A stretch of DNA of 64,000 nt from CAWCLK01 sp963796225 (GTDB taxonomy: Bacteria > Actinomycetota > Nitriliruptoria > Nitriliruptorales > Nitriliruptoraceae): positions 248,001 to 312,000 of the forward strand of contig CAWCLK010000008.1 of NCBI GenBank assembly GCA_963796225.1, in the 5' to 3' direction. The notes beneath the pieces are model-generated. The model did not search any database, was not told where the DNA came from, and worked only from the letters and a program-made list of their open reading frames with translations. Position numbers and translations under genes: made by a program. This document shows positions 37,670 through 48,284 of the stretch, piece by piece (the first letter of the stretch is position 1; every line of letters starts with the position of its first letter).

Positions 37670-37754
37670 GCACCAGGACGGGTACCGTCCGTGCCGCGCG
37701 CCCCGGCCGGGTTCGGTCGGGGCGCCGTTCGTGCGCCGATCACCAGGATCCCCC

Positions 37755-39595
<1,841 letters not shown>

Positions 39596-39599
<4 letters not shown>

Positions 39600-39611
39600 T
39601 CCCAGGATCAG
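39596..39611. terminator. Convergent hairpin whose arms hold both stop codons
   Basis: CTGATCC-CA-GGATCAG. The typA TGA (39597-39599) lies in the left arm and the stop of the convergent SRPBCC gene (39610-39608) in the right arm. Confidence 0.5.
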
Positions 39612-40003
39612 ATGAGCTCGCGGGCGACGCGCGCGATGCGCGGGATGGCCAGTCGGCACACTGCGGCGTAGGGCAGCGCCCAGGCCGGCACCTCGAACAC
39701 GACGCGGCAGGCGTCCGGGCCGTCGGCCTCGACGCGGTGGCCGGTGGCGGGGATGCCGGCGACGTGCCAGGTCCATCGCCGTCCGGGGGCGACCTCGTCG
39801 ACGCGGAACGGGATCCACGGCCCCACCGCGGCGCGCACGTGGCCGGTGGCCCCGGGCGACACGTCACCGCGGGGCGGGTCCACGGCGGCCACGCTGGGCC
39901 CCCAGCTCGGCCAGTGCTCGAACCGGCTGATGGCCGCCCACGCCGCCGCGTCGGGGACCTCGATGCGGGCCCCGACGTCGAGCGTGGGCGGGACGCGGAT
40001 CAC
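39608..40003 (-). CDS. SRPBCC (START-like) family protein
   Basis: 131 residues, GTG 40003 overlapping the upstream stop (GTGA at 40003-40000). VPDAAAWAAISRFEHWPSWGPSVAAV and TGHVRAAVGPWIPFRVDEVAPGRRWTWHVAG are typical of the polyketide-cyclase/SRPBCC hydrophobic-ligand fold. It is coupled to the acyl-CoA dehydrogenase gene, so a role in binding a fatty-acyl or lipid intermediate is possible, but not shown. Confidence 0.8.
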   Translation of the reverse strand: MIRVPPTLDVGARIEVPDAAAWAAISRFEHWPSWGPSVAAVDPPRGDVSPGATGHVRAAVGPWIPFRVDEVAPGRRWTWHVAGIPATGHRVEADGPDACRVVFEVPAWALPYAAVCRLAIPRIARVARELI

Positions 40004-41211
40004 GACAGGTACTTGCCGAACTCGCGGCGGGCGACCGACATCTCGTGGACCTCGTCGGGGCCGTCGGCCATGCGCAGCGTGCGGGCATGGGCCCACATCA
40101 TCGCCAGCGGCGTGTCCTCGGTGAAGCCCTTGCCTCCATGGATCTGGATGGCCTTGTCGAGCACCCAGGTCGCCATCGACGGGGCGACGATCTTGATCGC
40201 CGAGATCTCCTGGCGGGCGCCCTTGTTGCCGACGGTGTCCATCAGGTGGGCGGTCCGCAGGGTCAGCAGCCGCGCCTGGTCGATCCGCACGCGGGCCTGC
40301 GCGACCCAGTACTGGACCTTGCCCTGGCGCGCCAGGGGCTTGCCGAAGGCCTCGCGTTCGATGGCACGCCGGCAGGCCAGCTCGAGGGCGCGCTCGGCCA
40401 TGCCGATCAGGCGCATGCAGTGGTGGATGCGTCCCGGGCCGAGGCGCGCCTGGGCGATCATGAACCCGTCGCCCTCCTGCGCGATCATGTTCGCGGCGGG
40501 GACGCGCACGTCGGTGAACCGCATCTCGGGGTGGCCGCCGAGCGGGTCGTAGGCACCGAAGACGGGCAGCTCGCGCACCACCTCGACGCCGGGGGTGTCC
40601 ATCGGCACGAGGATCATCGACTGCTGGCGGTAGGGCTCGGCGTCCGGGTCGGTGACACCCATGAAGATGCCGACCCTGCAGTCGGTCGCGGCCGCGCCCG
40701 AGGACCACCACTTGCGCCCGTTGATGACGTACTCGTCACCGTCACGCACGATCGACGACTGGATGTTGCGGGCGTCGGACGAGGCGACGTCCGGCTCGGT
40801 CATGAAGAACGCGGAACGGATCTCGCCCTCGAGCAACGGGTGCAGCCACTCCTCCTGCTGTTCGGGCGTGCCGAACATGTGCAGGACCTCCATGTTGCCC
40901 GTGTCCGGGGCGCTGGAGTTGCACGCCTCGGGGGCCAGCAGCGGGGACCGGCCGAGGATCTCGCACAGCTGCGCGTAGTCCACGTTGGACAGCCCCGCGC
41001 CGTGCTCGGCGTCCGGCAGGAAGAGGTTCCACAGGCCCCGTTCGCGGGCCTCGGCCTTGAGCTCCTGCATGATCGGTGGACGAGCATGGGGGTTGTCGGC
41101 AGCCTCGAGCTGCTCGCGCAGCGTCGACTCGTTCGGGTAGATCCGCGCGTCCATGAAGTCGAGCAGCTCGGTGCGCAGCTCCTGGGCGCGGGGCGAGAGG
41201 GAGAGGTCCAC
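40000..41211 (-). CDS. Acyl-CoA dehydrogenase
   Basis: 403 residues from GTG 41211. Flavoprotein of fatty-acyl or related CoA oxidation. Family regions are visible: FFMTEPDVASSDARNIQ, YVINGRKWWSSGAA, PEMRFTDVRVPAANMI, and the C-terminal QIHGGKGFTEDTPLAMMWAHARTLRMADGPDEVH. The last part (GPDEVH..VAR..) is the usual FAD/CoA-binding tail. It is the first gene of a two-gene operon with the SRPBCC protein. A hairpin sits before it at 41268. The chain-length preference is unknown. Confidence 0.94.
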   Translation of the reverse strand: MDLSLSPRAQELRTELLDFMDARIYPNESTLREQLEAADNPHARPPIMQELKAEARERGLWNLFLPDAEHGAGLSNVDYAQLCEILGRSPLLAPEACNSSAPDTGNMEVLHMFGTPEQQEEWLHPLLEGEIRSAFFMTEPDVASSDARNIQSSIVRDGDEYVINGRKWWSSGAAATDCRVGIFMGVTDPDAEPYRQQSMILVPMDTPGVEVVRELPVFGAYDPLGGHPEMRFTDVRVPAANMIAQEGDGFMIAQARLGPGRIHHCMRLIGMAERALELACRRAIEREAFGKPLARQGKVQYWVAQARVRIDQARLLTLRTAHLMDTVGNKGARQEISAIKIVAPSMATWVLDKAIQIHGGKGFTEDTPLAMMWAHARTLRMADGPDEVHEMSVARREFGKYLS

Positions 41212-41267
41212 GGCGAAAGGGCCTTCGGGTCGGCTCGGGCCGACACGCTACTCCGGCCGCACATGGC

Positions 41268-41299
41268 GACGCCCCGCCCCTGAAGAGGGGCGGGGCGTC
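41268..41299. terminator. Strong hairpin between the Rpf-like gene and the acyl-CoA dehydrogenase operon
   Basis: GACGCCCCGCCCCT, loop GAAG, AGGGGCGGGGCGTC: a perfect 14-bp stem. It lies downstream of the Rpf-like gene (stop 41351) and upstream of the dehydrogenase start (41211), both on the minus strand. No T-run follows. Confidence 0.7.
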
Positions 41300-41350
41300 A
41301 CTGGCCGGGCCACGGGGCCGGACGGGCCCGACCAGGTTGGAGGCTGCGCG

Positions 41351-41944
41351 TCAGCGCAACCCGAGCTTGCGGCTGCAGACGGGCCATGCGCCCCAGCCCT
41401 GGGCGGCGAGGACCCGCTCGCCCACGGCGATCTGCTGCGCGCGGCTGGCCTCGTAGGCCGCCCCGGGCATGCCCGGGTCCTTGTAGGCGTCCCAGGTGTC
41501 GGGGTGGAACTGCAGGCCACCCTCGAACATGCCTGCGGTGGCGGACCAGTTGGCCGAGCCCTCGACGAAGCCGCCGTCACCGGTCCACGAGCCGGACTCG
41601 CAGTCGGCGACGCGGTCCCAGACCGAACGCTGGGGTTCGGGCTCCGGGGCCGGCTCGGGCGGGGCGGCCTCGGCCGCGACGTTCTCGGGTTCGGGTGCCG
41701 GCTCGACCTCGTCGGCCGAGGCCGCGATCAGCAGCCGGTCACTGAGCGGCGAGGAGGTCACGACGGAATTGGTGACGACCTCGACCACGGGGCGGGACGC
41801 CGGGTCGGCGGCGCGCACCGCGGCGGTGTCGTTGGACGAGGTCGCGGCGGCGCCGGCTGCGGCGGTGGCGGCCAGGCCGAGGACGGTGAGGGCGGCGGCC
41901 GAACGCAATCGGCGCACGCCAGTGGACGGGGTGGTGGTCGACAT
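41351..41944 (-). CDS. Rpf-like secreted lysozyme-fold (transglycosylase) protein
   Basis: 197 residues from ATG 41944. A signal-type segment (SAAALTVLGLAATAAAGAAA) is followed by an acidic, proline-rich linker (EPAPEPENVAAEAAPPEPAP) and a C-terminal Rpf/transglycosylase domain: WDRVADCESGSWTGDGGF with the likely catalytic Glu, GGLQFHPDTWDAY, and VLAAQGWGAWPVCSRKLGL. Resuscitation-promoting factors cleave peptidoglycan and revive dormant cells. No ribosome site is evident before the ATG; a GTG 27 nt upstream is an alternative start. The gene is monocistronic and ends at a strong hairpin. Confidence 0.87.
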   Translation of the reverse strand: MSTTTPSTGVRRLRSAAALTVLGLAATAAAGAAATSSNDTAAVRAADPASRPVVEVVTNSVVTSSPLSDRLLIAASADEVEPAPEPENVAAEAAPPEPAPEPEPQRSVWDRVADCESGSWTGDGGFVEGSANWSATAGMFEGGLQFHPDTWDAYKDPGMPGAAYEASRAQQIAVGERVLAAQGWGAWPVCSRKLGLR

Positions 41945-42171
41945 GAGCGGGAGGTCGCTTGGTCGGGGCACGGGGAGACGAGCAACCGCATCGCGGGGAG
42001 ACGTACGGGGACGGGGCGACGGGCTGCTAACTACTGCAAGCAGTGTTGCCGTTCACGCCGCGAGGTTCCACCCCGCCACCACGGACGGATGGTCGGGGCG
42101 GTGGTGACCGCACTGGTCAGTCGGCCACGGGTCGGCGGGGAATACCGGCGAATCCGGTCGATTCCGGCCGC

Positions 42172-42414
42172 TCAGCGGCTGATGGGCGCGGCCTCCCGCG
42201 ACTCGCGGAACCCCTCGGCCGCAGCGGACGCATACGAGCGTCCCGCGCGCATGGTCGCCTCGACCACGCCGACCGCTTGCTGGCGTCCCTGTGCGAGCGC
42301 CCAGTGGCGCGCCTCGACCCGCCGGGCCTCGCCGTGGTCGGGGTCGGCCAGGTAGGTCACGCCGGCCCCGACGGCGGCGCCGGCGCCGAGGGCCAGAAGG
42401 GTCCGGATTCGCAC
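42172..42414 (-). CDS. YtxH-like small membrane protein
   Basis: 80 residues, GTG 42414 with GAGGAGG at good spacing. N-terminal hydrophobic TLLALGAGAAVGAGVTYLADPDHGEARR is the YtxH pattern (one helix then a DP.NG..RR-like turn), followed by a charged helical tail. Members of this type are common small stress or envelope proteins in actinobacteria; no biochemical role is known. It is divergent from the EamA gene. The 227 nt between it and the Rpf-like gene hold only a short inverted repeat (ACTGC-AA-GCAGT at 42033-42044). Confidence 0.72.
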   Translation of the reverse strand: MRIRTLLALGAGAAVGAGVTYLADPDHGEARRVEARHWALAQGRQQAVGVVEATMRAGRSYASAAAEGFRESREAAPISR

Positions 42415-42530
42415 GTCGACCTCCTCGGGGCCGTCAGCCAGGGCCTGGCACGGTAGCGACCGTCCCGCGGGCGCTCGAACGCTCGACCACCGGCGCCCCG
42501 AGTGGACCGGACGTGCGCGGTCCTCGCGTC

Positions 42531-42536
42531 TACCGT
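42531..42536 (+). promoter_or_regulatory. -10 element (TACCGT), leaderless start of the EamA gene
   Basis: TACCGT lies 7 nt before ATG 42544 with no ribosome site between. Confidence 0.6.
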
Positions 42537-42543
42537 GGCGCGG

Positions 42544-43555
42544 ATGGACGGCACATCGCGCCCCGGGACGGTCGATCCCGGCCCCGACCCCGGCACCGCG
42601 GCCACCACGGCGGGTACCGGCCTGCCCGCGCGCCGCCGGCTGGTCGAGACGGCCGAGGGCCGTTCCGACGACGCCTACGGCCCCCGCGAGTGGGGGCTGC
42701 TGGCCTTCACGGCGAGCGTGTGGGGATCGTCGTTCCTGTGGATGGACATCGGCCTGGACGCGTTCGCGCCGGGTGTGATCACCATGGCCCGGATCGGACT
42801 CGGGGCGCTGGCCCTGTCCCTGTTCCCCCGAGCACGCCGTCCGCTGCCCCGCGACGACTGGCCACGGGTCGCGCTGCTGGGCCTGGTGTGGATGGGCATC
42901 CCCCTGACGCTGTTCCCGATCGCGCAGCAGTGGGTCGACTCCGCCCTGACCGGCATGCTCAACGCCGGGGTCCCCCTCACGAGCGCGGTGTGGGCGACCG
43001 TGCTGCTGCGCCGCCTTCCGGGGCGCATCCAGCTGGTGGGGATCGTGATCGGCTTCGCCGGCATCGTCACGATCTCGCTCCCCGAGCTCGGTGAGGCACG
43101 GCAGCACCGCGCTGGGGACCGCCCTGGTCCTGACCGCCATCGTGCTGTACGGGCTGGCGACCAACCTCACCGTCCCCCTGCAGCAGCGCCACGGGTCGTT
43201 GCCGGTCATCCTGCGGATGCAGCTGGTGGCCCTCGTGGTGGTCACGCCGCTGGGGCTGCTCGGGCTGGGGCGCTCGACCTTCGCCTGGGGCCCGGCCCTG
43301 TCGATGCTGCCCCTGGGCATGCTCGGCACCGGGCTGGCGTTCGTGGCCATGGCCACGCTGGTCGGCCGCGTCGGCAGCGCTCGCGGCTCGATCAGCATCT
43401 ACTTCACGCCGATCGTCGCGATCGTCCTGGGCGTCGGGTTCCGGGGCGACCACGTCTCCCCGACTGCCATCGTGGGCACCGGACTGGTCCTGCTCGGGGC
43501 GTGGCTGACCTCGCGGCGTGAGGTGCGGCGGGGCGGCACCACCCCGCCCCGCTGA
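42544..43555 (+). CDS. EamA/DMT-family transporter (one frameshift)
   Basis: About 336 residues with ten helices in two EamA repeats. The first repeat includes WGSSFLWMDIGLDAFAP and LNAGVPLTSAVWATVLLRR; the second starts ALGTALVLTAIVLYGLATN and ends ISIYFTPIVAIVLGVGFRG. Near 43098 one extra base must be removed between LGEA and GSTALGTAL. The N-terminal 45 residues are polar and cytoplasmic. DMT exporters carry amino acids, nucleosides or other metabolites; the substrate is unknown. Confidence 0.84.
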
Positions 43556-43570
43556 CCGCGGCCCGCCGGA

Positions 43571-43855
43571 TCAGAAGCCGGCGATGCGCTCGTTCTTGTG
43601 CGCGAGCAGATCGCCACGGTCGGGGCGGTGGTCGATCTTGACGACGACCGACACGCGGGGCGCCACGGCGGCGACGTGGTCGACGCACCGGTGGATCACG
43701 TCCATGACGGCGTCCCACTCCCCCTCGACGTTGGTGAACATGGCGTTGGTCTCGCACGGCAGGCCGGAGTCCCGGACGATGCGGACGCACTCGCCGACGA
43801 GGTCACCGACCGAGTCACCGGCACCGAGCGGGGTGATGGAGAAGGCGGCGATCAC
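43571..43855 (-). CDS. Thiamine-binding (MTH1187/YkoF-type) protein
   Basis: 94 residues from GTG 43855 with AGGAG 7 nt upstream. VIAAFSITPLGAGDSVGDLVGECVRIV, then GLPCETNAMFTNVEGEWDAVMDVI and VVVKIDHRPDR match the DUF77/MTH1187 thiamine-binding ferredoxin-like fold. It is thought to bind thiamine or its precursor. No thiamine genes are nearby. It is downstream of the ABC export operon but separated from it by a hairpin. Confidence 0.87.
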   Translation of the reverse strand: MIAAFSITPLGAGDSVGDLVGECVRIVRDSGLPCETNAMFTNVEGEWDAVMDVIHRCVDHVAAVAPRVSVVVKIDHRPDRGDLLAHKNERIAGF

Positions 43856-43870
43856 GACGGAGCTCCTGGT

Positions 43871-43900
43871 CGGGTGGCTCCAGTGAAGCCGAGCCACCCG
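43871..43900 (-). terminator. Hairpin downstream of the ABC exporter operon
   Basis: CGGGTGGCTC, 10-nt loop, GAGCCACCCG: a perfect 10-bp stem 14 nt past the permease stop on the minus strand. Confidence 0.65.
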
Positions 43901-43913
43901 ACCACGCGCAGGA

Positions 43914-46466
43914 TCACTCGGTCGTGACCGCCTCGAGGACGTCCAGGCGGGCGGCACGACGGGCCGGGAACACCGCGGCGAGCACGCCGGCCAGGCCGGC
44001 GACGACCATGTACGTGACGAGGCGACCGGCGGGGAACTCGAGGACCTGCAGTCCCTGGTCCGCCGACGCGCGGACCAGCGCCCACCCGAACACCGATCCG
44101 ACCACGACCCCCAGTCCGGCGCCGAAGACGGCCACGATCACCGACTCCCAACGCACCATCGACCGGACCTGCCGTCGGGTCATCCCCACCGCGCGGAGCA
44201 GCCCGATCTCGCGGGTGCGTTCGAACACCGACAGCGCCAGCGTGTTCACGATGCCGATGAGCGCGATCACCAGTGCCAGGCCGAGCAGGCCGACGATGAC
44301 GTTGAGCAGCTGGTCCACCTGGCTGCGCAGGCTCTCGGCGAGCTCGGCCTGGTCCTGGACCTGCACGCCCGGGAAGTCCTCCAGCGCCGTGTCGATGGCG
44401 GTCCGGGCGGTGGCGGCATCGGTCCCGTCCGCCGCGTCGGCCAGGACGAGGAGGGTGGTCCCGTCGCCGATGAGCTCGTCGAAGGTGGCCTCGCTGGTGA
44501 CCCAGGTGGACCCGGTCACGTCGGTGTTGGCGAACGTGCCCACCACGTCGAGCGTCTGCTGGGAGCTGACGAACTGGGCCTCGACCGTGTCCCCGACCGC
44601 GATGCCGCGATCGGTGGCGACGTCCTCGGGCAGGAGCACACCACCGTCCTGCAGGGCAGCGAGCGCCCCGTCCGACGGCGCCAGGGACAGCAGCTGCTCG
44701 ACGATGGTGGGATCGATGGCCGTCATCGAGCTCGAGGTCCCGTCGCTCTGGAGCGGGGCGGTTCGGATCGCCATGACCGCCCCGGTCTCGTCGAGGTCGT
44801 CGAGCGCCGGGGCGACGCCGGACGGCACGCTCGATCCCCCGAAGCCCTGCGGGGTGATGGTGTAGTCCGACCCCAGCTGCGCGGCGAACAGCTCGTTCAC
44901 CGACGCCGTCGCCGAGGCGGCGAAGATCGACACGAAGCTGACCAGCGCCACACCGATCATCAGCGCGGAGGCCGTCGAGGCGGTGCGCTTGGGGTTGCCC
45001 GCCGCGTTGTTGCGGCCGAGCCGGCCCGCGATCCCGAGCCGGGCGGGCAGCGCCCCCACGACGGCGGCGACCGGTGCGGCCAGGTAGGGGGCGAGGAGCG
45101 CGACGCCGATGAAGGTCGCGGCGACTCCGGCACCCACGATGGCGGCCGGCTGGGGCACGTCGAGCGCGAGCCCGGCCGCGATCGCGACCGCTCCGAGGGC
45201 GGCGAGCACCGCACCGGTGATGGTGCGCCGGGTGCCCACACGGGCATCGTCGGCGCCTGCGCCCTCGCGCAGCGCCTCCATCGGCGAGATGCGGGAGGCA
45301 CGACGGGCCGGCGCGACCGAGGCGAGGGCGGTGACGACCAGGCCGAGGACCAACGAGACCACGATGGTGCGTGGCTCCACGATCAGCCCGCCGTCCGGGA
45401 ACCCGAGGCCCACGGCGTTGAAGATCGTGCGCATGAGCTGGCTCAGGCCGATGCCGGCCACCAGCCCGAGCACGCCGGCCACCAGCCCGACCGCCAGCGC
45501 CTCGACGATCACGGCCAGCTGCACCTGGCGCCGTGACGCCCCGACGGCCCGCAGCAGGGCGAACTCGCGCGTGCGCTGGGCCACGATGATCGAGAAGGTG
45601 TTCACGATCAGGAACAGACCCACGAACAGGGCGATGCCGGCGAAGGCCTGCAACCCGATGGTGAGGAACGACAGCCCCTGGGTGATCTCGGCCTGGTCCT
45701 CGGCCTGCTGGTCCTCCGCGGTGACCACCTCGGCCGACGTCGAGCCGAGAGCCTGGTCGATGCGGTCCCGCAGCGTGGCCGCGTCCACGCCCGGTTCGGC
45801 GCTGACGGAGATGGAGGTGACCTCGCCCTCGCGGTCCAGCACCTGTTGGGCCGTGGCCAGGTCGAACGTGACGATGGTGGCGCCGAGCAGGTTGTCCGCG
45901 GCCCCGAAGCCGGTGATGCCCACCAGCTGGAAGTCCCGGATGCCGTCGGAGAGCGCGACGGGGACGGTGTCACCGACCGCGTAGCCGGTCGACTCGGCGG
46001 TGCCCGCGTCCATGGTGATCTCGTCCGGACTGCGCGCTTCGCGCCCCTGCTGCAGCGTCAGGGGCCCTTCCTCGGCGGGGCCGGCCCAGGAGAACGCGAG
46101 CGTGGGCGGCCCCATCCCGCCGACGGGCTCGCCGTCCCGGCTGATCACCTGCGCGGAGCCCTCGACGCCCCCGACAGCCTGGGCCACGCCGTCCACGGCC
46201 GCGACGTCGGCGACCAGGTCCTCGGGCAGGGCCGGCCCCCCGCCCGCCTGGGCGGTGGTGACGTTCTGCTCGAGCACCTGCTGGGGGTTGACGTAGACGT
46301 CCACCCCGGCGTTGGCCTCGGCGAGCAGGTTGCCGAAGGCCGCGTCGATGGAGTCGGTCAGCACGAAGCTGCCCGACACGAAGGCGACGCCGAGGACGAT
46401 GGCCAGGGCGGTGAGCGCCAGCCGGATCTTGTTGCCCAGCACGGAGGCGAGCGCGACGCGGAACAT
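43914..46466 (-). CDS. ABC transporter permease (MacB/FtsX type, two FtsX domains)
   Basis: 850 residues, intact. An N-terminal helix (IRLALTALAIVLGVAFVSGSFV) and a periplasmic domain are followed by an FtsX core (FVGLFLIVNTFSIIVAQRTREFALLRAVG), a mid-protein pair of helices, a second periplasmic domain and a second FtsX core (LIGIVNTLALSVFERTREIGLLRAVG). Such permeases with a single ATPase work as exporters or mechanotransmitters for lipoproteins, peptides or cell-wall factors. It lies 26 nt after its ATPase gene. The substrate cannot be inferred. Confidence 0.92.
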   Translation of the reverse strand: MFRVALASVLGNKIRLALTALAIVLGVAFVSGSFVLTDSIDAAFGNLLAEANAGVDVYVNPQQVLEQNVTTAQAGGGPALPEDLVADVAAVDGVAQAVGGVEGSAQVISRDGEPVGGMGPPTLAFSWAGPAEEGPLTLQQGREARSPDEITMDAGTAESTGYAVGDTVPVALSDGIRDFQLVGITGFGAADNLLGATIVTFDLATAQQVLDREGEVTSISVSAEPGVDAATLRDRIDQALGSTSAEVVTAEDQQAEDQAEITQGLSFLTIGLQAFAGIALFVGLFLIVNTFSIIVAQRTREFALLRAVGASRRQVQLAVIVEALAVGLVAGVLGLVAGIGLSQLMRTIFNAVGLGFPDGGLIVEPRTIVVSLVLGLVVTALASVAPARRASRISPMEALREGAGADDARVGTRRTITGAVLAALGAVAIAAGLALDVPQPAAIVGAGVAATFIGVALLAPYLAAPVAAVVGALPARLGIAGRLGRNNAAGNPKRTASTASALMIGVALVSFVSIFAASATASVNELFAAQLGSDYTITPQGFGGSSVPSGVAPALDDLDETGAVMAIRTAPLQSDGTSSSMTAIDPTIVEQLLSLAPSDGALAALQDGGVLLPEDVATDRGIAVGDTVEAQFVSSQQTLDVVGTFANTDVTGSTWVTSEATFDELIGDGTTLLVLADAADGTDAATARTAIDTALEDFPGVQVQDQAELAESLRSQVDQLLNVIVGLLGLALVIALIGIVNTLALSVFERTREIGLLRAVGMTRRQVRSMVRWESVIVAVFGAGLGVVVGSVFGWALVRASADQGLQVLEFPAGRLVTYMVVAGLAGVLAAVFPARRAARLDVLEAVTTE

Positions 46467-46492
46467 GGGAGGACCTCGAGGGGTGCGGGCCG

Positions 46493-47266
46493 TCAGGCCG
46501 TGGGCGCGCCGGCGTGGCCGTGCTCGAGGCGCTTCATGCGCTCGAGGACGGCGTCCGGATCGGGGGCGCGCAGCTCGTCCACGATCTGGCCGTCGGCCAG
46601 GAACAGGATCCGTTCCGCGTAGGAGGCCGCCGTCGGCTCGTGGGTCACCATGACGATGGTCTGGCCGAAGTCGGTGGCCGCCGTGCGCAGGAACGCGAGC
46701 AGCTCCGCCGAGGAGTTGGAGTCGAGCGCCCCCGTCGGCTCGTCGGCGAACACCACGGCGGGGCGGGTCACGAGCGCCCGGGCCGCCGCCACACGCTGCT
46801 GCTGACCGCCCGACAGCTGCGCGGGGCGGTGGTCCAGCCGGTCGGCCAGCCCGAGCACGTCGACGATCTGGTCGAACCACGCCCGGTCCACACTCCCGCC
46901 GGCCAGGTCGACGGGCAGGGTGATGTTCGCCCGCGCGTCCAGGGTCGGCACCAGGTTGTAGGACTGGAAGACGAACCCGACCTGCTCGCGACGCAGCAGG
47001 GTCAGCTGCTTGTCGTTGAGGCCCCCGAGCTCGGTCCCCGCGATGGTGACCGTGCCTGCTGTGAGACGGTCGAGCCCCGCCATGCAGTGCAGCAGGGTGG
47101 ACTTGCCCGAGCCCGACGGGCCCATGATGGCGGTGAACTCGCCCGCGGGGATGTCGACGTCGATGTGGTCCACGGCCCGGACCTGGGTGGCCCCGGAGCC
47201 GTAGACCTTGACGGCATCGCGTACCTGGACGGTCGAGCCGTGGGGGGCGGTGGTGGTCGAGCTCAT
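46493..47266 (-). CDS. ABC transporter ATP-binding protein (MacB/LolD type)
   Basis: 257 residues from ATG 47266. Walker A GPSGSGKSTLLHCMAGLD, Q-loop FVFQSYNLVPTL, signature LSGGQQQRVAAARAL, Walker B AVVFADEPTGALDS and the H-loop VTHEPTAASYAERIL are present. It pairs with the FtsX permease downstream. The start follows AAGGA at 9 nt. The C-terminal extension (LERMKRLEHGHAGAPTA) is short. Intact frame. Confidence 0.95.
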   Translation of the reverse strand: MSSTTTAPHGSTVQVRDAVKVYGSGATQVRAVDHIDVDIPAGEFTAIMGPSGSGKSTLLHCMAGLDRLTAGTVTIAGTELGGLNDKQLTLLRREQVGFVFQSYNLVPTLDARANITLPVDLAGGSVDRAWFDQIVDVLGLADRLDHRPAQLSGGQQQRVAAARALVTRPAVVFADEPTGALDSNSSAELLAFLRTAATDFGQTIVMVTHEPTAASYAERILFLADGQIVDELRAPDPDAVLERMKRLEHGHAGAPTA

Positions 47267-47435
47267 GAGGGGAGGTCCTTGAACGGGGCGACCGCGCATC
47301 CTCGTCGGCGCGGCACGTCGTGTCGACTCCAGCATGACACCGCTGTGGCAGGCGCACACCCGGGGGATGTCCCTCGTCCCACCCCGAGACGACCCCGGTG
47401 GCGTCCCGGGCTCGGGTGGGCCCCGAACACCCGGG

Positions 47436-47441
47436 TAGCCT
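47436..47441 (+). promoter_or_regulatory. -10 element (TAGCCT) for the qcr operon
   Basis: TAGCCT lies 27 nt before the GTG of qcrC, leaving a leader of about 20 nt that contains ATCAGG. Confidence 0.45.
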
Positions 47442-47468
47442 CCCCCCGGTCGTCGATCAGGCCTCGCC

Positions 47469-48284
47469 GTGCCCCCACGCTCCCGTCTCCTGCTTCGCCG
47501 ATCCGGAATCGTGCTCCTGCTCGTGGTGCTCGCCGGATCGATCAACCTCGCCGTCGCCCTCGCCCAGGACAGCGACGAGCCAGCGCTCGACCCGCAGCTC
47601 GTGCAGCGGGGCGACGAGCTGTTCCAGACCAACTGCGCGATGTGCCACGGCTCCAACGGCACCGGGCTCGACCAGAAGGGGCCCGCCGGCGGGCCGGCAC
47701 TGGTGGGCGTCGGTCCCGCGTCGGTGGACTTCATGATCCGCACCGGGCGGATGCCGATGGAGACGCAGGACGACCGCCTGCGTCGCGGTCCCCAGCAGTT
47801 CACGGACACCGAACGGGCGGCGCTGGTGGCCTACGTCTCCAGCCTGGCACCCGGCGAGGGACCCGAGATCCCGAACGTGCAGGGCTGGGAGTCCGCCGAC
47901 CTTTCCCGCGGGTTCGAGGCCTTCACGACCAACTGCGCCGCCTGTCACGGTCCGACCGCAGCCGGCATCGCGGTCGGGCAGAAGGACGTGTCGTCGAACC
48001 TCGACGTGGCCACGCCCCTCGAGATCGCCGAGGCGATCCGTTCGGGACCGGGGGTCATGCCCGTCTTCGGCGACGACGTCGTCGACGAGGAGGACCTGAA
48101 GGCCGTGACGGCCTGGGTCATCGACCTGCGCGACCGCGAGACGCCCGGGGGGATCTCCGTGGGGCGCTCCGGACCGGTCAGCGAGGGCTTCATCGCCTGG
48201 CTGGTCGGCCTGGGGCTGCTGGGCATCGTGATGTACCTGCTCGGCGAGAAGGCCGGCGACACCGAGGCGACCGACCATGAGTGA
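47469..48284 (+). CDS. qcrC: QcrC, di-haem cytochrome c subunit of the actinobacterial cytochrome bc1 complex
   Basis: 271 residues from GTG 47469. An N-terminal signal/anchor helix (SGIVLLLVVLAGSINLAVALAQ) precedes two c-type haem sites, CAMCHG (with downstream M as ligand) and CAACHG. A C-terminal helix (AWLVGLGLLGIVMYLLG) anchors it. In actinobacteria QcrC carries electrons inside the bc1-aa3 supercomplex, replacing soluble cytochrome c. It overlaps qcrA by 8 bp. The usual ctaE upstream is absent; the ABC exporter is there instead. Confidence 0.92.
   Translation: MPPRSRLLLRRSGIVLLLVVLAGSINLAVALAQDSDEPALDPQLVQRGDELFQTNCAMCHGSNGTGLDQKGPAGGPALVGVGPASVDFMIRTGRMPMETQDDRLRRGPQQFTDTERAALVAYVSSLAPGEGPEIPNVQGWESADLSRGFEAFTTNCAACHGPTAAGIAVGQKDVSSNLDVATPLEIAEAIRSGPGVMPVFGDDVVDEEDLKAVTAWVIDLRDRETPGGISVGRSGPVSEGFIAWLVGLGLLGIVMYLLGEKAGDTEATDHE

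Noticed and set aside
41945..42171. c-di-AMP riboswitch upstream of the Rpf-like gene
   Set aside because: Same reason: expected by gene type, but the conserved segments are not visible.
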